Shown: in pieces, positions 35,014-43,310 of the stretch | How the letters are laid out: each line of letters begins with the position of its first letter | How positions within the stretch are numbered: the first letter of the stretch is position 1 | Assembly: GCA_903901915.1 (NCBI GenBank) | Contig: CAIUSV010000044.1 | Span: forward strand, 1-64,000 | Direction: 5' to 3' | DNA: 64,000 nucleotides | Source of the DNA: an uncultured Rhodospirillaceae bacterium | GTDB taxonomy: Bacteria > Pseudomonadota > Alphaproteobacteria > Rhodospirillales > Magnetospirillaceae | Program-made: the position numbers and the translations under genes | The notes under the pieces: model-generated | The model's database searches: none | What the model saw: only the letters and a program-made list of their open reading frames with translations | Told to the model about the DNA's origin: nothing

Positions 35014-35103
35014 GAGTTTCCCGCATTTAGGCTGAATCGGAAAATCGGGAAACTCTTGAGCCAGAGCGGCGTTTGAGCCATGAAAAAGCGCAGCTTTTTC
35101 GTA
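35014..35103 (+). repeat. Intergenic repeat element, copy B
   Basis: About 90 bp, nearly identical in inverted orientation to 32018-32108. Stem 1 is GAGTTTCCCG (35014-35023) with CGGGAAACTC (35046-35055); stem 2 is GAAAAAGC-N3-GCTTTTTC (35082-35100). Like copy A it lies between convergent genes (GGDEF gene and Pro-rich gene). Confidence 0.85.
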
Positions 35104-35115
35104 CAACCAGAATCC

Positions 35116-35148
35116 TAGAGTGCTGCAGCTTCAAGCCGAAGCACTCTA
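35116..35148. terminator. Hairpin at the end of the Pro-rich gene
   Basis: TAGAGTGCT (35116-35124) and AGCACTCTA (35140-35148) pair over 9 bp with an inner GCTTC/GAAGC alternative stem. It overlaps the stop codon of the minus-strand Pro-rich gene and is next to repeat copy B, so transcripts from both sides meet strong structure here. Confidence 0.5.
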
Positions 35149-35697
35149 TTGGCAGCGCGGCAGCTTCGCCGCCTGTTCCAACGTCGCCGTGGCGGCGGCC
35201 TTCAGGCACACCGGCGCGGGCGGCGGCGTGGACGGCGGCGCGGCGGCGGAAGGAGGTGGCGCAGGCTTGGCCACCGGCTTGGGCGGCGGGACGGTGACGG
35301 CGGGTGGCGACGCGACAACCGGAGCGGCAGGAGCCGGAACACTGGCGGGGGGAACACTGGCGGCCGGCGTCGGCAACGCGACCGGCGTTACCGGTGTCGG
35401 TGCGGGTGCAGGAACCGGCGGCGCGACCGGAGCCGGCGCGGAAGCCTGGACCGGGGGCGACACGGGGGCAGGCGCCTCGGACGGCGGCGGCGACACCGGA
35501 CCCGGCAGGTTGAGATAGGGCGACGGGCTGGAGATCGGCGGCCCGACCAACACCTTGAGGAAGCCGCCGACACCGTCGATGACATCATCGACCACGGTCT
35601 GATCGGCGGGAGCGTCATCGGCCCGAACCGGAACGGTCGAGGCCAACACCACCCACACCGCCAGGGTCAGACGAAGGCCGGCACCGGACGCCCGCAT
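35146..35697 (-). CDS. Secreted proline/alanine-rich protein
   Basis: A 183-residue protein with a signal peptide (cleavage near VRA-DD), a short acidic segment (DQTVVDDVIDGVGGFLKVLVG), about 100 residues of Pro/Ala/Val repeats, and a C-terminal end with two cysteines (PVCLKAAATATLEQAAKLPRC). It starts 4 nt after purS on the same strand, so it is probably translated from the pur mRNA although unrelated to purines. A periplasmic spacer or envelope-binding role is a guess. I do not recognise a family. Confidence 0.7.
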   Translation of the reverse strand: MRASGAGLRLTLAVWVVLASTVPVRADDAPADQTVVDDVIDGVGGFLKVLVGPPISSPSPYLNLPGPVSPPPSEAPAPVSPPVQASAPAPVAPPVPAPAPTPVTPVALPTPAASVPPASVPAPAAPVVASPPAVTVPPPKPVAKPAPPPSAAAPPSTPPPAPVCLKAAATATLEQAAKLPRCQ

Positions 35698-35701
35698 ACC
35701 C

Positions 35702-35944
35702 TCAGTCTGCCAGCTCGATGGCGTAGTTCTCGATCACGGTATTGGCGAGCAGGCCCTTGCACATCTGCTCGACCGCGGCCTTGGCCTTGGCGGGATCGCT
35801 TTCGGCCAGATCAAGCTCGATATACTTGCCCTGGCGCACGTCGTTGACGCCGGCGAAGCCAAGCGAGCCAAGCGCGTGCTGCACCGCCTTGCCTTGGGGA
35901 TCGAGGACGCCGGTCTTGAGGGTGATGTGGACTTTGGCTTTCAC
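35702..35944 (-). CDS. purS: Phosphoribosylformylglycinamidine synthase subunit PurS
   Basis: An 80-residue protein from GTG 35944 behind GGAAAG. KAKVHITLKTGVLDPQGKAVQHALGSLGF and VRQGKYIELDL are diagnostic of PurS, the small subunit that with PurL and PurQ makes FGAM in purine synthesis. purC is 59 nt upstream on the same strand. The usual next genes purQ and purL are missing here. Confidence 0.95.
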   Translation of the reverse strand: MKAKVHITLKTGVLDPQGKAVQHALGSLGFAGVNDVRQGKYIELDLAESDPAKAKAAVEQMCKGLLANTVIENYAIELAD

Positions 35945-36003
35945 TTGCGGTCTTTCCGTTCTATCGCTGCACAGGACAGACAAGGGGGGGCGGAAGCTCC
36001 CCC

Positions 36004-36768
36004 TCACTGCATGGTCGCCGGCCCCTTGAGATCGCGGGGGCCACCCTCGGGCAGAATACCCAGGCGCCGCGCCACTTCCTGATAGGCTTCCTCGACACCG
36101 CCGAGGTCACGGCGGAAACGGTCCTTGTCCATCTTGTCGCCGGTCTTGACGTCCCACAGGCGGCAGGAATCGGGGCTGATCTCATCGGCCAGAACGATCT
36201 GCATGTCGTCGCCGTTGTAGAGGCGGCCGAACTCGATCTTGAAGTCCACCAGACGGATGCCGACGCCGAGAAACAGCCCGGTCAGAAAGTCGTTGATGCG
36301 CAACGCAAGCGACATCATCTCGTCCAGGTCCTGGGTATTGGCCCAGCCGAACGCGGTGATGTGTTCCTCCGACACCATGGGATCGCCCAGCGCATCGGAC
36401 TTGAAATAGTATTCGACGATCGAGCGCGGCAACGCCGTGCCCTCGGACAGGCCGAAGCGCTGCGCCAGCGAACCGGCGGCGACATTGCGGAGCACCACTT
36501 CCAGCGGAATGATCTCGACCTCGCGAACCAGTTGTTCGCGCATGTTGAGACGGCGCACGAAATGGGTGGGAATTCCGATCTCGCCCAGGCGAAGCATCAG
36601 ATACTCGGAGATGCGGTTGTTCAGCACCCCCTTGCCGGTGATGGTGCCCCGCTTCTTGTTGTTGAAGGCGGTCGCGTCATCCTTGAAGTACTGGACCAGG
36701 GTGCCGGGTTCGGGTCCCTCGAACAGCACCTTGGCCTTGCCTTCGTAGATCTGTCTGCGTCTGGCCAT
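36004..36768 (-). CDS. purC: SAICAR synthetase (phosphoribosylaminoimidazole-succinocarboxamide synthase)
   Basis: A 254-residue enzyme joining CAIR and aspartate with ATP in purine synthesis. [11 protein letters not shown], the [12 protein letters not shown] block, [19 protein letters not shown], and the C-terminal [10 protein letters not shown] with [13 protein letters not shown] match the bacterial class. First gene of the purC-purS-Pro-rich unit read leftward. Confidence 0.97.
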   Translation of the reverse strand: MARRRQIYEGKAKVLFEGPEPGTLVQYFKDDATAFNNKKRGTITGKGVLNNRISEYLMLRLGEIGIPTHFVRRLNMREQLVREVEIIPLEVVLRNVAAGSLAQRFGLSEGTALPRSIVEYYFKSDALGDPMVSEEHITAFGWANTQDLDEMMSLALRINDFLTGLFLGVGIRLVDFKIEFGRLYNGDDMQIVLADEISPDSCRLWDVKTGDKMDKDRFRRDLGGVEEAYQEVARRLGILPEGGPRDLKGPATMQ

Positions 36769-36864
36769 GAAAAGCTTCCGGTTGAAACGGGGCGCGCTAT
36801 GGCCCGGAGGACCCGCCGGGTCCGTGGCTTGGTATAGCAGGGAAGCCGGGGGGGAGCAACGGCA

Positions 36865-37635
36865 TCACATCCGCAGTTCCACCTCGGTGAAGGCGGTGCG
36901 ATCGGGACGGCCGGCGGCGAAGCGCCACACCGGCGGCAGCGGTGCCAGCGCCATCGATGGCAAGGCGATCAGCGAACTCGACACCGTGCCGAATCCGTCG
37001 GCACGGGAGAAACACATGGCGGGCGCCTCCTCGCCGTCGGGTCCGGTGGCGCCGGTATCGGCCATCAGTCCCGGCCAGCCGCCCCAATCGCCGCCGTCGG
37101 GCCGGGCCGGGTCGGGGCAGGGCGGCGCCAGGGTGCCGAACCGGTCGAAATAGGCGGCGATGCGCGGGCTGGAACGGTCGTCAAGGTCCAGCGCGCTCAG
37201 CATGTGCAGGCCCGGCGCGATGGGAACCTTCCGGATGGCGCGACCGTCGGCCCGCATCCAGAAGGCATCGCGATTATCGGCCACCACCATATTGAACGGA
37301 CGGTAGGAACCGGCCTCCAGGCCGGCCAGGGCTTCGGCGGCATCGGCGGCATCGGCGTGGTCCAGGGCTTCGAGCACCAGTTCACCGCGCGACCGCTTGC
37401 CCGCCTCCGGCCCCAATGTACCCATCCGATTGAGAATGGCGGCCACCACTCCGGTATCGTTTATCCCCAGCCACGACCCGCCGGCCAGTTCGTCTCGCCC
37501 CGCCACCGCCTCGGGCCGGTCATCCCACCAGCGGCCCGGCCGCCGCCATGGCCGGTCGGCCATCTCGTCGCGATTGGCGGCAACCACCAGCGGCCATGAT
37601 TCGGTGGGTCGGCGAAGCAGCACCAGGGTGCACAT
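36865..37635 (-). CDS. NRDE (TANGO2-like) family protein
   Basis: A 256-residue protein. The start MCTLVLL (37635) and the block NRDEMADRPWRRPGRWW, with N-R-D-E giving the family name, are clear, as is GGSWLGIN. N-terminal-nucleophile-like Cys2 would be exposed after Met removal. The family is linked to heme trafficking and lipid metabolism in eukaryotes; the bacterial role is unsettled. Divergent from the DUF1476 gene. Confidence 0.88.
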   Translation of the reverse strand: MCTLVLLRRPTESWPLVVAANRDEMADRPWRRPGRWWDDRPEAVAGRDELAGGSWLGINDTGVVAAILNRMGTLGPEAGKRSRGELVLEALDHADAADAAEALAGLEAGSYRPFNMVVADNRDAFWMRADGRAIRKVPIAPGLHMLSALDLDDRSSPRIAAYFDRFGTLAPPCPDPARPDGGDWGGWPGLMADTGATGPDGEEAPAMCFSRADGFGTVSSSLIALPSMALAPLPPVWRFAAGRPDRTAFTEVELRM

Positions 37636-37712
37636 GGGCAAGAAATCCGTTTCTAGCGATCCTGCGGCTGGTTATAACACTTCCGTCGAAGATTTGGCGG
37701 CGGGACGCTCCG

Positions 37713-38045
37713 GTGAACAACAACGTTTTCGATGATCGCGAGAAGTCTTTCGAGGCAAAATACCGGCTCGATCAGGAAATGGCGTTCAAGGTCCGGATGC
37801 GACGCGACAAGCTGCTGGGCCTGTGGGCCGCGGAGAAGATGGGTATCGGCGGTGACGCCGCCAAGGCCTATGCGTTAGCCGTGGTCCAGGTGGAATTCGA
37901 CGCCGACGACCGCGACGCCGGTCACAAGGTGGCACGTGACTTCATCGCCAGCGGCATCGATATCGCCGAGCCCGAGATCCGCCACCAGATGACGGTGTTG
38001 CTGGAAACCGCCCGGGAACAGCTGTTCTCCGAAGTGGCTCGGTAA
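37713..38045 (+). CDS. DUF1476 protein, F1-ATPase zeta-subunit family
   Basis: A 110-residue helical protein from GTG 37713. VFDDREKSFEAKYRLDQEMAFKVRMRRDKLLGLWAAEKMG is the DUF1476 signature. In Paracoccus this family is the zeta subunit, whose N-terminus blocks F1-ATPase hydrolysis; in other alphaproteobacteria inhibition can be weak. Here residues 1-20 could serve that role. Convergent with pyruvate kinase. Confidence 0.92.
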   Translation: MNNNVFDDREKSFEAKYRLDQEMAFKVRMRRDKLLGLWAAEKMGIGGDAAKAYALAVVQVEFDADDRDAGHKVARDFIASGIDIAEPEIRHQMTVLLETAREQLFSEVAR

Positions 38046-38054
38046 TAAAGCGCG

Positions 38055-39530
38055 TCAGTCGGAATGGTGGGGCTTGTGCGCCCCGTGATGGCCGACATGC
38101 TCGTCGATCTCGGCCACCCGCAGCACGTTGGTGGTTCCCGAATGGCCGAACGGCACGCCGGCGGTGATGACCACCCGGTCGCCAACCTTGGCGAAGCCTT
38201 CGGTGCAGGCGAAATGCATCGCCTTTTGGACCATCTCGGTGAAGTTGCGCACGTCCTTGGCCAGGACCGAATGTGTCCCCCACACCAGGGCCATCTGGCG
38301 CGCCACCTCGATGTCGGCGGTCACCGACAGGATCGGCGGATCCGGGCGCTCGCGCGCCGCCCGCAGCGTGGTCGATCCCGACGAGGTATAGGTGACGATG
38401 GCCGCCGCCCCCAGGGTATGCGCCACCTGACGCGCGGCGGCGCTTATGGCGTCCTGGGTGGTGCGCTCGGGCTCCAACCGCGAGGCCTCGATAATGACGC
38501 GGTAATGCTGGTCGCCTTCCACCGTGCCGATGATGCGGTCCATCATGGCAACCGCCTCGACGGGAAAATCGCCGGACGCGGTTTCCGCCGACAGCATCAC
38601 CGCATCGGCGCCGTCATAGACGGCGGTGGCGACGTCCGATGCCTCGGCCCGGGTCGGTGACGGCGAGTGAATCATGGATTCCAGCATCTGGGTCGCCACC
38701 ACCACCGGCTTGCCGGCCAGCCGGCAGGCCCGCACGATGCGCTTTTGCAGGATCGGCACCGTCTCGGGCGGACATTCGACCCCCAGATCGCCGCGCGCCA
38801 CCATCACCGCGTCCGAGTATTCGACGATCTCGGCAAGGTGTTCGATGGCCGAGGGCTTCTCCAGCTTGGACAGCAGGCGCACCCGCCCGCCGCCCTCGAC
38901 CTCGGCGATCAGGCGGCGCGCCTCCATTACGTCCTCGGGTCGCTGGACGAAGCTGAGCGCGATCCAGTCCGCCCCCATCTCGACCGCGAAACGCAGGTCT
39001 CGGCGGTCCTTCGCGGTCAGGGGCGAGATCGGCAAGATGACGTTGGGAACGTTGAGGCCCTTGTGGTTGGACAGTTCACCGCCGGTCAACACGGTGGTCT
39101 CGGCGAAATCGCTACCGTGCCGCTCGACCCGGAGGCGGATACGCCCGTCGTCCAGCAGCAGTTCGGCGCCCACCGACAGGGCGGCGAACACTTCGGGATG
39201 GATCAGCGGCGCCCGCAGGGCGGTTCCCAGCGTCTCGCTCATGTCGAGTCGAAAAGCGGCGCCGCTCTCGATACGGACCCGGCCCCCCTGGAAATCGCCG
39301 ACCCGCAGCTTCGGCCCCTGAAGGTCGGCGACCACGGCAATGGGACGGTGAAGTTTTTTCTCGACCTCGCGGATGGCGGCGATCCGCGCCTGATGGTCGT
39401 CGTGGCCGCCATGGCTGAAATTGAGCCGGAACACGTCGGCACCGGCAAGGAACAGGCTTTCGATCGCGGTTTGGGTCGAACTGGCCGGCCCCAGCGTGGC
39501 GATGATCTTGGCGTTTCGCTTCCGTCTCAT
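38055..39530 (-). CDS. pyk: Pyruvate kinase
   Basis: A 491-residue enzyme making pyruvate and ATP from phosphoenolpyruvate. The start is ATG 39530 (MRRKRNAKIIATLGP) with GGGGAA upstream; the ORF-track start is 27 codons early. Key parts: RLNFSHG, the catalytic Lys in LLSKLEKPSAIEHL, VMVARGDLGVE (metal site) and TQMLESMIHSPSPTRAEASDVA. The C-terminal regulatory domain is present, with a His-rich end (EHVGHHGAHKPHHSD). Downstream of the FadR-type gene by no shared transcript sign other than a 20-nt gap on the same strand. Confidence 0.96.
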   Translation of the reverse strand: MRRKRNAKIIATLGPASSTQTAIESLFLAGADVFRLNFSHGGHDDHQARIAAIREVEKKLHRPIAVVADLQGPKLRVGDFQGGRVRIESGAAFRLDMSETLGTALRAPLIHPEVFAALSVGAELLLDDGRIRLRVERHGSDFAETTVLTGGELSNHKGLNVPNVILPISPLTAKDRRDLRFAVEMGADWIALSFVQRPEDVMEARRLIAEVEGGGRVRLLSKLEKPSAIEHLAEIVEYSDAVMVARGDLGVECPPETVPILQKRIVRACRLAGKPVVVATQMLESMIHSPSPTRAEASDVATAVYDGADAVMLSAETASGDFPVEAVAMMDRIIGTVEGDQHYRVIIEASRLEPERTTQDAISAAARQVAHTLGAAAIVTYTSSGSTTLRAARERPDPPILSVTADIEVARQMALVWGTHSVLAKDVRNFTEMVQKAMHFACTEGFAKVGDRVVITAGVPFGHSGTTNVLRVAEIDEHVGHHGAHKPHHSD

Positions 39531-39550
39531 CGCAAGTTCCCCTCGTGCGG

Positions 39551-40345
39551 TTATGATCCGCCGACGTCCGGCCGCCGGGCCGGCTGTTCGGCGTAGCGGT
39601 CGAGCACCCAACCCAGATGAGCGCGCATGGCGGCCTCGGCCGCCGCCGGATCGCGGGCGCGAATCCCGTCAACTATGGCGCGGTGCTGGGCAAGGATGAC
39701 GCCGTCGTCGGTGCGCGACGGAAACAGACGATAGCGATGGAACTCCAGCATTTCGCGCAGCACGCCGCGAATCACCGCAACGATGTGCAGATAGATGCCG
39801 CTGCGCGACGCCTTGGCGATGGCGAGATGAAAGCGCATGTCGTTTTCGGTCTTGTGCCGGCCGGCGGCGATGTCGGCTTCGGTGGCCGACATGATCCGCT
39901 CAAGCTCGGCGATGTCGTCGTCGCTGCGGTTGAGCGCGGCGCGCACCACCGCCCAGGTTTCCAGGATGGCGCGGATTTCCGCCAGATCGTTCAGATTCTC
40001 GCAATTGACCCTGACCAGTTCCCGCATGCCGGGATCCATCGCCGCCGACGAGGCGATCACCCGGGTACCACCGCCCTGCACCGCATCCAACAGTCCTTGT
40101 GTCTTCAGGCCTTGCAGCGCGGCGCGCACCGAGACACGGCTGACCCCCATCTCCTCGGCAAGCCGGCGCTCGCCGGGCAAACGATGCCCCGGCCCCCATT
40201 CGCCCGAAGCGATACTGGCCAAAATCCGGTCGGCCACCCGCTCGGAGACCAACCCACCGTCCTTTGCCCCAGACTTGTCGGGTGCCCCAGACTTGTCGGG
40301 TGCCCCAGACTTGTCGGGTGCCCCGGACTTGTCAGGACGTGGCAT
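39551..40345 (-). CDS. FadR-subfamily GntR regulator with repeated N-terminal tail
   Basis: A 264-residue regulator. Residues 5-28 are four copies of P-D-K-S-G-A encoded by an 18-bp tandem repeat. Then a GntR winged helix (LVSERVADRILASIASGEWGPGHRLPGERRLAEEMGVSRVSVRAALQGL) and a helical FadR/FCD ligand domain (about 110-245) with the Asp/His metal set (NDMRFHLAIAKAS and AQHRAIVDGI and MRAHL). Divergent from the solute-binding-protein gene; control of that catabolic cluster is likely. The ligand may be an organic acid. Confidence 0.92.
   Translation of the reverse strand: MPRPDKSGAPDKSGAPDKSGAPDKSGAKDGGLVSERVADRILASIASGEWGPGHRLPGERRLAEEMGVSRVSVRAALQGLKTQGLLDAVQGGGTRVIASSAAMDPGMRELVRVNCENLNDLAEIRAILETWAVVRAALNRSDDDIAELERIMSATEADIAAGRHKTENDMRFHLAIAKASRSGIYLHIVAVIRGVLREMLEFHRYRLFPSRTDDGVILAQHRAIVDGIRARDPAAAEAAMRAHLGWVLDRYAEQPARRPDVGGS
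40265..40336. repeat. Four tandem 18-bp repeats in the GntR gene
   Basis: TGCCCCAGACTTGTCGGG occurs three times exactly (40265, 40283, 40301) and a fourth time with two changes (40319). Being a multiple of three, copy-number change would keep the frame and only alter the N-terminal tail length. Confidence 0.95.
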
Positions 40346-40534
40346 CGTTTTCCCGCATGGCAATGAGACCGCGATATTTTCCGACGTTTCCGGATCGTGC
40401 GCCCGCCCGGTTGCGCCGTCAAGCCGGCGGGTGCACCATGGAATACGGCGCTTCGCTTTTGCGCAATTCGGTACTACAATGCCGACAAACCAAAAAACAA
40501 GACTTGCTACAAACACAGCATGGGAGGAAGTTTC
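40346..40534. promoter_or_regulatory. Divergent promoter region, GntR gene / solute-binding gene
   Basis: A 189-nt gap whose plus-strand end (40470-40515) is AT-rich and leads to a strong GGGAGGAAG ribosome site. I see no clear FadR-type TGGT-N3-ACCA box; GGTACTAC near 40470 is only a weak partial dyad. Nothing else supportable. Confidence 0.4.
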
Positions 40535-41689
40535 ATGAGCTGGAAGCATACCGCCGGGGCCGCCCTGGCGATCGCCTTGAGTGTGACCGGAGCCACCAAT
40601 GCGCTGGCGGCCGACGACATCAAGATCGGCGCATTCCTGTCGGTCACCGGCCAGATGTCGCCCATGGGCGACCCGCAGAAGCGGACCTTCGACATGATGG
40701 TCGAGAAGATCAACGCCGAGGGTGGCGTGCTTGGCCGCAAGATCCAGATGATCATGTACGACGATGGTTCCGAGCCGGAAAAGGCCACCACCTTCGTCAA
40801 GCGCCTGATCGACAACGACAAGGTCGATATCATCATCGGCGGCTCGGGCACCCCCACCAGCATGTCGGTGCTGGGGCTGATCGAACGCGCCGAGATTCCG
40901 TACATGTCGCTGGGCGGCGGCACCGCCATCGGCGACCCGGTGCGCAAGTGGACCTTCAAGTTTCCCCAGTCCGACCGGCTGGCGGCCGAGAAGGTGCTGG
41001 CCGACCTCAAGAAGCGCGGCCTGACCAAGATCGCCCTGCTGTCGGAGAACGTCGGCTTCGGCAAGTCCGGCCATGACCAGACCGTGGCGCTGGCCCCCAA
41101 ATACGGCATCCAGATCCTGATCGACGAGGTCTATTCCCCCAAGGACCCCGACGTCACTCCGCAATTGACCAAGATTCGCGGCACGGCGGGTACCCAGGCG
41201 CTGTTCATCTTCGGCACCGGCACCGGTCCGGCGGTGGTCACCAAGAACCTGCGCCAGCTCGGTATCACCCTGCCGACCTACCAGTCCCACGGCGTCGCTT
41301 CCAAGGAGTTCCTGAAGCTGGTCGGCACCGCCGCCGACGGCACCCGCCTGCCGGCGGGCGCCCAGGCCGTCGCCGAGCAGTTGCCGGCCAACGACCCGCA
41401 GAAGAAAGTCACGATGGACTTCAAGAAGATGTACGAGGACAAGAACAAGCCGCTGGAAGCCGGCCCCCTGCCCGGCCATGGCCTTGATGCGCTGATGATG
41501 ACCATCGACGCCATGAAGCGGTGCAACTGCACCGACAAGGCCAAGCTGCGCGACGAAATCGAAAAGACCAAGGGCTTCGTCGCCACCACCGGCATCTACA
41601 CCTACTCGCCCACCGACCACATGGGCCTTGGCCTCGACGCCTTCCGCATGGTCGAAATCAAGAACGGCGACTGGGTCATCGTCGACTAA
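40535..41689 (+). CDS. Branched-chain amino-acid/aromatic-acid-type ABC substrate-binding protein
   Basis: A 384-residue periplasmic protein. ATG 40535 follows GGGAGGAAG; the signal peptide cleaves near ALA-AD. The mature start DDIKIGAFLSVTGQMSPMGDPQ is that of LivK-type proteins (peripla_BP_6 fold). No ABC permease or ATPase is beside it. Neighbouring CoA ligase suggests an aromatic or branched acid ligand, as for many LivK-type proteins in aromatic catabolism. Confidence 0.9.
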   Translation: MSWKHTAGAALAIALSVTGATNALAADDIKIGAFLSVTGQMSPMGDPQKRTFDMMVEKINAEGGVLGRKIQMIMYDDGSEPEKATTFVKRLIDNDKVDIIIGGSGTPTSMSVLGLIERAEIPYMSLGGGTAIGDPVRKWTFKFPQSDRLAAEKVLADLKKRGLTKIALLSENVGFGKSGHDQTVALAPKYGIQILIDEVYSPKDPDVTPQLTKIRGTAGTQALFIFGTGTGPAVVTKNLRQLGITLPTYQSHGVASKEFLKLVGTAADGTRLPAGAQAVAEQLPANDPQKKVTMDFKKMYEDKNKPLEAGPLPGHGLDALMMTIDAMKRCNCTDKAKLRDEIEKTKGFVATTGIYTYSPTDHMGLGLDAFRMVEIKNGDWVIVD

Positions 41690-41713
41690 GGTCCCTGACG
41701 CCTTCCCTCCCCA

Positions 41714-41742
41714 GCCATGCCCGTGACACCCACGGGCATGGC
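41714..41742 (+). terminator. 12-bp hairpin between solute-binding protein and CoA ligase genes
   Basis: GCCATGCCCGTG (41714-41725) and CACGGGCATGGC (41731-41742) form a perfect 12-bp stem with a 5-nt loop. There is no T run. In solute-binding-protein operons such a hairpin commonly stabilises the upstream mRNA so that binding protein exceeds downstream enzymes; that role is inference. Confidence 0.5.
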
Positions 41743-41801
41743 AAGGGTGGGGGATAGCCCTTTCCGGGCCTTACGCTGACATCTGGACAGGACCGAACTC
41801 C

Positions 41802-43310
41802 ATGAACGGTGCCGACGAAATCCTGGGGCCGTCTCTGGCCGCCGGGCGGGGCGATCAGCTTGCCCTGGTCTGCGGTGAGCGGACCCTGACCTTCTTCCAA
41901 TTGGAGCGCCTCGCCTGCCGTTTCGGCAATGCCATGACGGCTGCCGGGGTCAAGCGGCAACAGCCGGTGCTGTTGCTGCTCGACGACGGCCCCGAGTTGG
42001 TGGCGTCCTATCTGGGCGCCATGAAGGCTGGGCTGATCGCCGTCGCCCTGAACACCCGATTGGCGGTGAAAGATCTCGCCCATGCCCTCGGCGACAGCGG
42101 TTCACCGCTGCTGCTGGTCGAGAACGAGTTGCGCGACCTTGCCGCCGAAGCCTGCACCCTGGCCCATGTCTCGCCCCGCCTCGTCCCGATGGCGGCGTTG
42201 GACGCTTTTCTCGCCGATGCCTCCGATCGACTGGTATCAGCCGACATGGCGCCCGAGGACACCGCGCTGTGGATGTACACCTCCGGCACCACCGGCCAGC
42301 CCAAGGGCGCGGTGCATGTCCACGCTTCGATCCCGCTGGGGGATCGCCATGTGCGCGAGAACCTGGGGATCCAACCCGGCGACCGCATGTTCTCGACCTC
42401 CAAGCTGTTCTTCGCCTATCCGCTGGGCCACTGCCTGATCGGCGGCCTGCGCGCCGGCGCCACCCTGGTGCTGCATCGCGGCTGGCCCGACGCCGCCGCC
42501 GCCGCCGAGGTCATCACCCGCACCCGACCCAAGGTGGTGTTGTCGGTACCGTCGCTCTACCGCATCCTCGCCAAGGAGGGATTGGGCACCACCGAAGCAT
42601 TCCGCAATGTCCGCACCTGGGTCTCGGCCGGCGAGAACCTGCCGGCCGAACTGTGCCGCCAGTGGATGGACCAGACCGGCGGCCTGATGCTGGAAGGCAT
42701 CGGCTCGACCGAGGCGTTGTTCCTATTCATCGCCAACACTCCCGCGGCCATGAAGCCCGGAGCCTGTGGCCGTCCGCTGCCCTGGGCCGAGGCCCAGTTG
42801 CGCACCCCCACCGGCGAGGTCATCACCGCCGCCGATACGCCCGGCGATCTGTGGGTCCGCATGGCCTCGCTGTTCCGCCGCTACCACAACCGGCCCGACG
42901 TCACCCAGCGGGTGCTAAAGGACGGCTGGTGGAAGACCGGCGATGTCTTCGCCTTCGACGCCGACGGCTGGTGGACGCCGCAAGGACGCTCCGACGACAT
43001 GATCAAGGTATCGGGCCAGTGGGTCAGCCCAGCCGAAGTCGAGGAGGCCGCGCTAGCCGTTCCCGGCGTCGCCGACGCCGTGGCGGTGGGAATACCCAAC
43101 GAGGACGGACTGGTGCGTCTGGTGCTTTATGCCGTCGCCGATGTCGGCGAGCACGAACCGGCGCTGGAAGGGCGCATCGTCGAAACCCTGCGCGGCAAGC
43201 TGGCCATCTACAAGTGTCCACGCAGCGTCCGCTTCCTCGACGCCATACCACGCACCGCCACCGGCAAGGTGCAACGCTTCAAGCTGCGCGAACAGGAGGC
43301 CGCCCCATGA
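41802..43310 (+). CDS. Benzoate-CoA-ligase-like acyl-CoA synthetase
   Basis: A 502-residue AMP-forming ligase. P-loop YTSGTTGQPKGAVHVH, then SKLFFAYPLGH and GIGSTEALFLF are close to benzoate/4-hydroxybenzoate-CoA ligases (BadA/HbaA group), and the C-terminal catalytic Lys is in TATGKVQRFKL. It would activate an aromatic or related carboxylic acid with CoA and ATP. Length is slightly short at the N-terminus relative to BadA. It overlaps the next gene by 4 nt. Confidence 0.88.
   Translation: MNGADEILGPSLAAGRGDQLALVCGERTLTFFQLERLACRFGNAMTAAGVKRQQPVLLLLDDGPELVASYLGAMKAGLIAVALNTRLAVKDLAHALGDSGSPLLLVENELRDLAAEACTLAHVSPRLVPMAALDAFLADASDRLVSADMAPEDTALWMYTSGTTGQPKGAVHVHASIPLGDRHVRENLGIQPGDRMFSTSKLFFAYPLGHCLIGGLRAGATLVLHRGWPDAAAAAEVITRTRPKVVLSVPSLYRILAKEGLGTTEAFRNVRTWVSAGENLPAELCRQWMDQTGGLMLEGIGSTEALFLFIANTPAAMKPGACGRPLPWAEAQLRTPTGEVITAADTPGDLWVRMASLFRRYHNRPDVTQRVLKDGWWKTGDVFAFDADGWWTPQGRSDDMIKVSGQWVSPAEVEEAALAVPGVADAVAVGIPNEDGLVRLVLYAVADVGEHEPALEGRIVETLRGKLAIYKCPRSVRFLDAIPRTATGKVQRFKLREQEAAP

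Noticed and set aside
40265-40336. Short CRISPR-like array
   Set aside because: The 18-bp units are directly adjacent with no spacers and are part of the GntR-type reading frame.
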